NCBI RefSeq assembly: GCF_002797855.1 | Contig: NZ_PGFB01000005.1 | Coordinates: 310,001 to 374,000, forward strand | DNA: 64,000 nucleotides | Origin: Compostimonas suwonensis | GTDB taxonomy: Bacteria > Actinomycetota > Actinomycetes > Actinomycetales > Microbacteriaceae | Reading direction: 5' to 3' | Part shown: positions 58,918 to 64,000 of the stretch, piece by piece | How positions within the stretch are numbered: position 1 is the stretch's first letter | Layout of the letters: every line of letters begins with the position of its first letter | Notes under the pieces: generated by a model | Databases searched by the model: none | Seen by the model: only the letters and a program-made list of their open reading frames with translations | Told to the model about the DNA's origin: nothing | Position numbers and translations under genes: made by a program

Positions 58918-60194
58918 GCGCACCGAACACCACGAACGACGTCGCCCAGGATGCCACGGCCTCGACGCTCGCGACCGACCTGCAAGACGAGCGGCTGATC
59001 CAGAACGCCGGCGGTGTGCGCGGCGCGGTCGGCGGCTTCTTCGGCCGGATCCGCGGCGGCGATCTCGGCTCGATCCCGGTGATCGTCGGGCTCATCGTCA
59101 TCTGGGCCGTGTTCCAGATCCTCAACCCGAACTTCCTGTCGAGCACGAACCTCGTCAACCTGACGCTGCAGTGCGCCGCGGTCGGAACGATCTCGATCGG
59201 CATCGTGCTCGTGCTGCTGCTCGGCGAGATCGACCTCTCCGTCGGCTCGGTGAGCGGGCTGGCCTCGGCGATCCTCGCCGTGACCTTCGTGCAGCTGGAG
59301 TGGCCGCTCATCGTCTCGCTGCTCGCCGCGATCGCGGCCGGGGTGGTCATCGGCTTCTTCTACGGCTTCCTGTACACCCGCTTCGGCGTGCCGAGCTTCG
59401 TGATCACGCTCGCCGGCCTGCTCGGGGTGCTGGGCATCCAGCTCTGGGTGCTCGGTTCGACGGGATCGATCAACATCCCCTTCGACTCGTGGATCGTGCA
59501 GTTCGCGCAGCAGATGTTCCTGCCGGCCTGGGCCTCCTATGTGCTCGTCGCCCTGACGGCCGCCGTGTTCGCCTGGCAGCTCGTGAGGCAGGCACGACGA
59601 CGCACGAAGGCGGGACTGTCGGCGCACTCGTCGGGATCGATCGCCGTGCGCAGCATCGGACTGCTCCTCGTGCTCGGCGTCTCGGCCTGGTACCTCAACC
59701 TCACTCGGGGCGTCGGGGCGATGTTCCTCTTCTTCCTCGTGCTCGTCGTGATCGTGAACTACTTCCTCACGAGCACCCGCTGGGGCCGCTCGGTCTACGC
59801 GGTCGGCGGCAACGTCGAGGCGGCCCGGCGTGCCGGCATCCGGGTCAACCGGGTCTACATCTCGGTGTTCGTGCTGTGCTCGACCTTCGCGGCGGTCGGC
59901 GGCCTCCTGGCCGCGGCGCGACTCGCGGCGGCCAACCAGGGCTCGGGCGGCGGCGACGTCAACCTGAACGCGATCGCCGCGGCGGTCATCGGCGGAACGA
60001 GCCTCTTCGGCGGCCGCGGCTCGGCGTTCTCGGCCCTGCTCGGCATCGTCGTCATCCAGTCGATCTCCTCGGGCCTCACGCTGCTGAACCTCGACTCGTC
60101 GATCCGCTACATGATCACGGGCGCGGTGCTGCTGCTCGCGGTCATCATCGACTCGCTCTCGCGCCGCTCGCGCAAGGCGGCCGGGCGCGCGTAG
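58914..60194 (+). CDS. xylH: Xylose-type ABC transporter permease
   Basis: A 426-residue CUT2 permease with about ten to twelve helices and longer than the ribose type, as in XylH. Motifs: 'LLGEIDLSVGSVSGLASAI' and 'AVGGNVEAARRAGIRVNRV'. A hydrophilic N-terminal tail of about 50 residues and a basic loop 'RQARRRTKAG' mid-protein are visible. ATG 58914 has GGAGGAG upstream and overlaps the ATPase stop (ATGA). Last gene of the transporter operon; a hairpin element follows 36 bases later. Confidence 0.92.
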   Translation: MSAPNTTNDVAQDATASTLATDLQDERLIQNAGGVRGAVGGFFGRIRGGDLGSIPVIVGLIVIWAVFQILNPNFLSSTNLVNLTLQCAAVGTISIGIVLVLLLGEIDLSVGSVSGLASAILAVTFVQLEWPLIVSLLAAIAAGVVIGFFYGFLYTRFGVPSFVITLAGLLGVLGIQLWVLGSTGSINIPFDSWIVQFAQQMFLPAWASYVLVALTAAVFAWQLVRQARRRTKAGLSAHSSGSIAVRSIGLLLVLGVSAWYLNLTRGVGAMFLFFLVLVVIVNYFLTSTRWGRSVYAVGGNVEAARRAGIRVNRVYISVFVLCSTFAAVGGLLAAARLAAANQGSGGGDVNLNAIAAAVIGGTSLFGGRGSAFSALLGIVVIQSISSGLTLLNLDSSIRYMITGAVLLLAVIIDSLSRRSRKAAGRA

Positions 60195-60230
60195 CCGTCA
60201 GGGCGCGGCGACCCGAAGCCCGCCCCCTCA

Positions 60231-60298
60231 TCGCGGCACGTCAATGTCCCGCGGGCACGTGATTTCTCTCGTGCCCGCGGGACTTTTGCGTGCCGCGA
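60231..60298. repeat. Hairpin repeat family B, copy 1
   Basis: Outer arms TCGCGGCACG (60231-60240) and CGTGCCGCGA (60289-60298); inner arms GTCCCGCGGGCACG (60246-60259) and its complement (60270-60283); 10-base loop. It may serve as terminator for the xylose transporter operon. A related element lies at 61608-61681 on the other side of the next gene. Confidence 0.85.
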
Positions 60299-60412
60299 CG
60301 GTGATCCACCACGTCATCCGCACGACACCAACACCGGATGACGCGAGCTCGCGTCATCCACAGAAGCGGGCTTCCCGCCCAGAACACGCCTGTAGCCGGG
60401 TAACAATCGCGT

Positions 60413-61540
60413 GTGGCGAAGAAAGCAGCGATATCCAGAACCGTCCAGTGGGGCGCACGAGCACAAGAGGCACAGCGAACGACGGAAACACAGCGAACAC
60501 GACGGCCGCAAGAAAAGACACGGGCGCCACGTCCGCAAGAGATTCTCCACCTGCGAGCGGCGATCGAGGCTGCCACGGCCAGGCACGGCCCCGTGATCCG
60601 GCGAGCCGACCTCCTCGATCTCGGACTTTCCCAGCGCGTCGTCGAGAACGCCACGGCCTCGGGTGAGCTCGTGCACGTGCGCCACGGATGCTTTGTGCTC
60701 GGCGAGATCTGGCGGGCCTCCGGCGACGGCGGACGCCACCGCCTCGTCGCGGCGGCTGCGGCACGAGCCGCGCGACATCCGCTCGTCTTCTCGCACGCCA
60801 CGGCAGCCGCTCTGCACGGCCTGCCGCGGATCGGGCGCTGGCCCCGCACGGTGCACGTGAGGACAACGGGGGCTGCGGGCGGCTCCTCCTCTCGAACGTC
60901 GACAGCCCATCGCGGCGGCAGTGCTCCCGAGATCGTGACGGTCGAGGGGCTGCACGCGACCTGCCTCGCCAGAACTCTCATCGACATAGCCACCAGCGAG
61001 TCCTTCCTCGTCGCTGTGGCGATGCTCGACCACGCGCTTCGGGTCGATCAGGAGCGCGAACAGGACGAACTCCGGCGACTGGGGTACGCGCGGCCCGCGC
61101 TCACCGTGGCCGAGCTCGGTGCGGAGCTCGAGCGCGCGAATCTGCGAACCGGCGTGCGGGCGGCACGAGCCGCGCTGGACTTCGCGAGTCCTCTCGCTGG
61201 AAGTCCCGGCGAATCACTGAGCAGGGTGCGGATGCTCCAGCTCGGGTTCGAGGTGCCGGAACTGCAGACCTGCTTCCCGAACGCTGCCGGACACGATCGT
61301 TTCGTCGACTTCTTCTGGCGTTCTGTCCGAATCATCGGCGAGTTCGACGGCCGTCTGAAGTACACCCGCGGCCGGGTTCTCGGGGATCGCGACCCCGCGG
61401 ACGTCGTGCTCGACGAGAAGCTGCGCGAAGACGCGCTCCGCCCTCACGTGAGCCGGCTTCTCCGCTGGGATTGGGATCGTGCGTTCTCGCCGACGGCGTT
61501 CCACGCGTTCCTCACCGAACACGGAGTTCCTCGTGCCTGA
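60413..61540 (+). CDS. AbiEi-like HTH protein with nuclease-like C-terminal domain
   Basis: A 375-residue protein. After a basic leader, residues about 45-190 resemble the AbiEi antitoxin domain ('RRADLLDLGLSQRVVENATASGELVHVRHGCFVLG', then 'SHATAAALHGLPRIG' and 'TCLARTLIDIAT'). The C-terminal part ('SPGESLSRVRMLQLGFEVPELQ ... DRFVDFFWRSVRIIGEFDGRLKY') resembles DUF559/Vsr-like PD-(D/E)xK nucleases: Glu, Asp, then E-x-D-G-x-x-K. No AbiEii-type toxin gene is adjacent. GTG 60413 follows a TAACAA -10 (60401-60406) by six bases. Such solo proteins are frequent in actinobacteria; activity untested. Related hairpins flank the gene. Confidence 0.8.
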   Translation: MAKKAAISRTVQWGARAQEAQRTTETQRTRRPQEKTRAPRPQEILHLRAAIEAATARHGPVIRRADLLDLGLSQRVVENATASGELVHVRHGCFVLGEIWRASGDGGRHRLVAAAAARAARHPLVFSHATAAALHGLPRIGRWPRTVHVRTTGAAGGSSSRTSTAHRGGSAPEIVTVEGLHATCLARTLIDIATSESFLVAVAMLDHALRVDQEREQDELRRLGYARPALTVAELGAELERANLRTGVRAARAALDFASPLAGSPGESLSRVRMLQLGFEVPELQTCFPNAAGHDRFVDFFWRSVRIIGEFDGRLKYTRGRVLGDRDPADVVLDEKLREDALRPHVSRLLRWDWDRAFSPTAFHAFLTEHGVPRA

Positions 61541-61607
61541 CCGCTCCCTCATGCCCGCCTGCGCATCTGCGCCTGCATCCTGCTTCGGTCGCTCCCTTTT
61601 CCCCGCC

Positions 61608-61681
61608 CACTCGCGGCACGTGAAAGTTGCGGGGGCACGTGGAAAATCGCGTGCCCCCGAGACTTTCACGTGCCGCGAGTG
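61608..61681. repeat. Hairpin repeat family B, copy 2
   Basis: Outer arms CACTCGCGGCACGTGAAAGT (61608-61627) and its exact 20-base complement (61662-61681); inner arms CGGGGGCACG (61630-61639) and CGTGCCCCCG (61650-61659). Shares TCGCGGCACGT-A with copy 1. It lies between the AbiEi-like gene and the convergent araA and may terminate both. Confidence 0.88.
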
Positions 61682-61724
61682 GGCAGCGAGCGCCCGTGCC
61701 CGCCGAACCGGCCAGGGCCGGGGG

Positions 61725-63242
61725 CTAGAGGCCCTGGGCGAGCCGGTAGTAGGCCTGGTTCCAGTGCACCTCGCGCTGGAAGGCGCGCAGCTCGGTGCTC
61801 GAGTCGATCACGAGCAGCTCGGTCTTCGCGATCTCGGCGAAGTCGGCGAAGGCCTCGATGCCGAGCGCGGTCGACATGACCGTGTGGTGGGCGGCGCCCG
61901 CGGTGAGCCAGGCGGCGGCGGATGTCGCGAAATCGGGCTGCGGCTTCCACACGGCCCGGCCGACCGGGAGGTTTGGCAGCGGCGCCGTCGGCGGCACGAC
62001 GTCGACGACGTTGGCCACGAGACGGAACCGGTCGCGCATGTCGCTCAGCGCGACCACGACGGCCGGGCCCGAGTCGGCCGTGAAGACGAGACGCACGGGG
62101 TCGTCTTTGCCTCCGATGCCGAGCGGGTGGATCTCGAGCGTGGGGCGCGCGGTCGTGAGCGACGGCGAGACCTCGAGCATGTGCGCGCCGAGGATCTTCT
62201 CGTCGCCGGGGACGAGGTCGTAGGTGTAGTCCTCCATGAGCGAGGCGCCGCCGGGCAGGCCCGCGCCCATCACCGAGGCGACGCGCACGAGCACGGCCGT
62301 CTTCCAGTCGCCCTCGGCGCCGAAGCCGTAGCCCTCGGCCATCAGACGCTGCACGGCGAGGCCGGGCAGCTGCTTCAGTGCGCCGAGGTCTTCGAAGCTC
62401 GTGGTGAAGGCGCCGAAGCCGCCCTCCTCGAGAAAGGAGCGCAGGCCCAGCTCGATGGCCGCGCCGTCGCGCAGAGAGGAGTGGCGCTCTCCCCCGCGCC
62501 GCAGCTCGGGGACCACGTCGTACAGCTCTTCGTACTCGGCCACGAGCGAGTCGACATCCGACGAGGATGCCGCGGCCACGGCATCCGCGAGCTCGTTGAC
62601 CCCCCAGGTGTTGACCTGCACGCCGAACCGCAGCTCGGCCTCGGTCTTGTCGCCCTCGGTCACGGCGACGTAGCGCATGTTGTCGCCGAAGCGCGCGAGC
62701 TTGAGCTCGTGGGAGGCCGCCCAGCCCGCGGCGGCGCGGGTCCAGGTGCCGATCTGCTGCTGCACCACGGGGTTGGTGGCGTGGCCGACGACGGTCTTGC
62801 GCGCGACGCCGAGCCGGGTCTGGATGTAGCCGAACTCGCGGTCGCCGTGGGCGGCCTGGTTGAGGTTCATGAAGTCGAAGTCGATCTCGCCCCAGGGCAG
62901 CTCGACGTTGGCCTGCGTGTGCAGGTGCAAGAGCGGCTTCTGCAGCGCGTCGAGACCGGCGATCCACATCTTGGCGGGGCTGAAGGTGTGCATCCAGGCG
63001 ACGAGGCCGATCACCGCGTCGTCGGCGTTCGCCTCGAGGGCCGCGCGCCGGATCGACTCCGAGTCGGTGAGCACGGGCTTCCAGACGATGCGAACCGGGA
63101 TGCCGGCCGCGTCGTCGAGCGCGCGCGCGATCTGCTGGGACTGCTCCGCGACCTGCCGGAGGGTCTCCTCGCCGTACAGGTTCTGGCTGCCGGTGAGGAA
63201 CCAGACCTCGTACTGCTCGAGGGAGGTGGTGAGCTGGGGCAT
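61725..63242 (-). CDS. araA: L-arabinose isomerase
   Basis: Converts L-arabinose to L-ribulose with a divalent metal. The 505-residue length is typical. Landmarks: '[25 protein letters not shown]' at the N-terminus, '[21 protein letters not shown]', '[31 protein letters not shown]', Glu-containing '[15 protein letters not shown]', '[25 protein letters not shown]' (metal-ligand Glu and His) and 'HHTVMS'. ATG 63242 has AGGAGG. It begins five bases after the araD stop, in an arabinose operon that runs in from beyond the right edge. Confidence 0.98.
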   Translation of the reverse strand: MPQLTTSLEQYEVWFLTGSQNLYGEETLRQVAEQSQQIARALDDAAGIPVRIVWKPVLTDSESIRRAALEANADDAVIGLVAWMHTFSPAKMWIAGLDALQKPLLHLHTQANVELPWGEIDFDFMNLNQAAHGDREFGYIQTRLGVARKTVVGHATNPVVQQQIGTWTRAAAGWAASHELKLARFGDNMRYVAVTEGDKTEAELRFGVQVNTWGVNELADAVAAASSSDVDSLVAEYEELYDVVPELRRGGERHSSLRDGAAIELGLRSFLEEGGFGAFTTSFEDLGALKQLPGLAVQRLMAEGYGFGAEGDWKTAVLVRVASVMGAGLPGGASLMEDYTYDLVPGDEKILGAHMLEVSPSLTTARPTLEIHPLGIGGKDDPVRLVFTADSGPAVVVALSDMRDRFRLVANVVDVVPPTAPLPNLPVGRAVWKPQPDFATSAAAWLTAGAAHHTVMSTALGIEAFADFAEIAKTELLVIDSSTELRAFQREVHWNQAYYRLAQGL

Positions 63243-63247
63243 GACTT

Positions 63248-63967
63248 CTAGTCCTCCTGGGTGAGTTCGCCCTGCGGGGCTTGGCCGTAGACGTTCTGGT
63301 AGCGGTCGAAGAGGGCGTCGACGGCCTCGGGAGCGATCGGCTTCGGCTCGCCGAGCTGGCGGGCGATGTGCACGGTGCGTGCGACATCCTCGACCATCAC
63401 GGCCGCCTTGACGGCGTCGCGTGCGTCCTTGCCGATCGTGAACGGACCGTGGTTGCGCATGAGCACGGCGCGCGAGCGGTGCCCGGCGAGGGTCTCGACG
63501 ATGCCACGGCCGATCGAGTCGTCGCCGATGATCGCGAAGGGCCCGACCGGGATCTCGCCGCCGAACTCGTCGGCCATCGCCGTGATCACGCACGGGATCG
63601 CCTCGTGGCGCGCGGCCCAGGCGGTCGCATAGGTCGAGTGCGTGTGCACGACCCCGCCGACCTCGGGCATGTTGCGGTAGACGTAGGCGTGGGCGGCCGT
63701 GTCGCTCGACGGGGAGCGGTCGCTTCCGGGGGTGCCCGGGATGACGGCGCCGTCGAGGTCGCACAGGATCATGTTGCCCGGCGCGAGGTCGTCGTAGCTC
63801 ACACCCGAGGGCTTGATGACGAAGAGCTCGGCTCCGGGCACCCGCTGCGAGACGTTGCCGCCCGTCCACACGACGAGGCCGTAGCGAGTGAGCTCGGAGT
63901 GGAGGGCCGCGACATCCTGCCGGGACTTCTCGATGGCGATCTCGATCTGCGGGGCGAAGGTCGTCAT
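63248..63967 (-). CDS. araD: L-ribulose-5-phosphate 4-epimerase
   Basis: Epimerises L-ribulose 5-phosphate to D-xylulose 5-phosphate, the entry to the pentose phosphate pathway shared with xylose. The 239-residue class II aldolase-fold protein shows '[13 protein letters not shown]', '[11 protein letters not shown]', the zinc-binding [11 protein letters not shown] pair of His residues, and '[11 protein letters not shown]' (third His). ATG 63967 follows a GAGGAGG site. Five bases separate it from araA; the kinase gene araB would be expected upstream, outside the window. Confidence 0.97.
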   Translation of the reverse strand: MTTFAPQIEIAIEKSRQDVAALHSELTRYGLVVWTGGNVSQRVPGAELFVIKPSGVSYDDLAPGNMILCDLDGAVIPGTPGSDRSPSSDTAAHAYVYRNMPEVGGVVHTHSTYATAWAARHEAIPCVITAMADEFGGEIPVGPFAIIGDDSIGRGIVETLAGHRSRAVLMRNHGPFTIGKDARDAVKAAVMVEDVARTVHIARQLGEPKPIAPEAVDALFDRYQNVYGQAPQGELTQED

Positions 63968-64000
63968 GCGCCCGCCTCCTCTGCTGTTGTGGTCTGAGCT

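Overview
The window reads as chromosome of a high-GC Gram-positive actinobacterium, most likely a member of the Microbacteriaceae. Support: strongly GC-biased third codon positions, frequent GTG starts, many candidate leaderless promoters (a -10 hexamer ending 6-8 nt before the start codon), class Ib ribonucleotide reductase nrdHIEF with tandem NrdR boxes, a DUF2510 membrane protein, and a Zur-type metal regulon with 'anchored repeat' surface proteins, a family known from actinobacteria. I see no rRNA, tRNA or CRISPR array.

Layout. 1-6.6 kb: a pentose locus, with a sugar-binding lipoprotein (cut by the window edge) divergent from its ATPase and permease, then xylA and xylB. 7-16 kb: glycerate kinase, an Eis-like acetyltransferase, a LuxR-type regulator, small membrane proteins, a PadR pair, an MFS exporter and glutaminase. 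16-30.4 kb: a metal (probably zinc) region in three transcription units, each with a Zur-like box. One encodes a YraQ-type permease, its TIGR03943 partner and a membrane-anchored propeller protein. One is a tightly overlapping operon encoding a 1515-residue surface protein, a binding protein, a second anchored surface protein, ATPase, permease and a lytic transglycosylase. One encodes a small secreted single-module protein. 30.5-38 kb: a patchy stretch with an AT-richer HEPN-like gene, two aldo/keto reductases gutted by internal deletions, an apparently frameshifted YdeI-family gene, and an 8-codon fossil of an nrdF 3' end. 38-49 kb: regulator/target pairs (TetR with GH3 glucosidase and sugar MFS; TetR with two SDRs; TetR and methyltransferase with an MFS exporter; two divergent MarR-type genes). 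49-53 kb: nrdHIEF. 53.5-64 kb: a sortase-type M28 aminopeptidase, a ROK regulator with a xylose-type ABC transporter, an AbiEi-like/nuclease-like gene bracketed by related hairpins, and araA-araD at the right edge.

How the genes work together: both ends serve pentose use (xylose uptake, XylA, XylB; arabinose through AraA and AraD), consistent with a plant-litter lifestyle together with the GH3 glucosidase. The most distinctive system is the metal-capture region. Its modules carry a GHxD motif and a later HxH-x-x-W motif, and one module is inserted in circularly permuted order into the ZnuA-like binding protein, just where ordinary ZnuA proteins carry a His-rich loop. Family assignments come from reading the translated sequences; no database search was possible.
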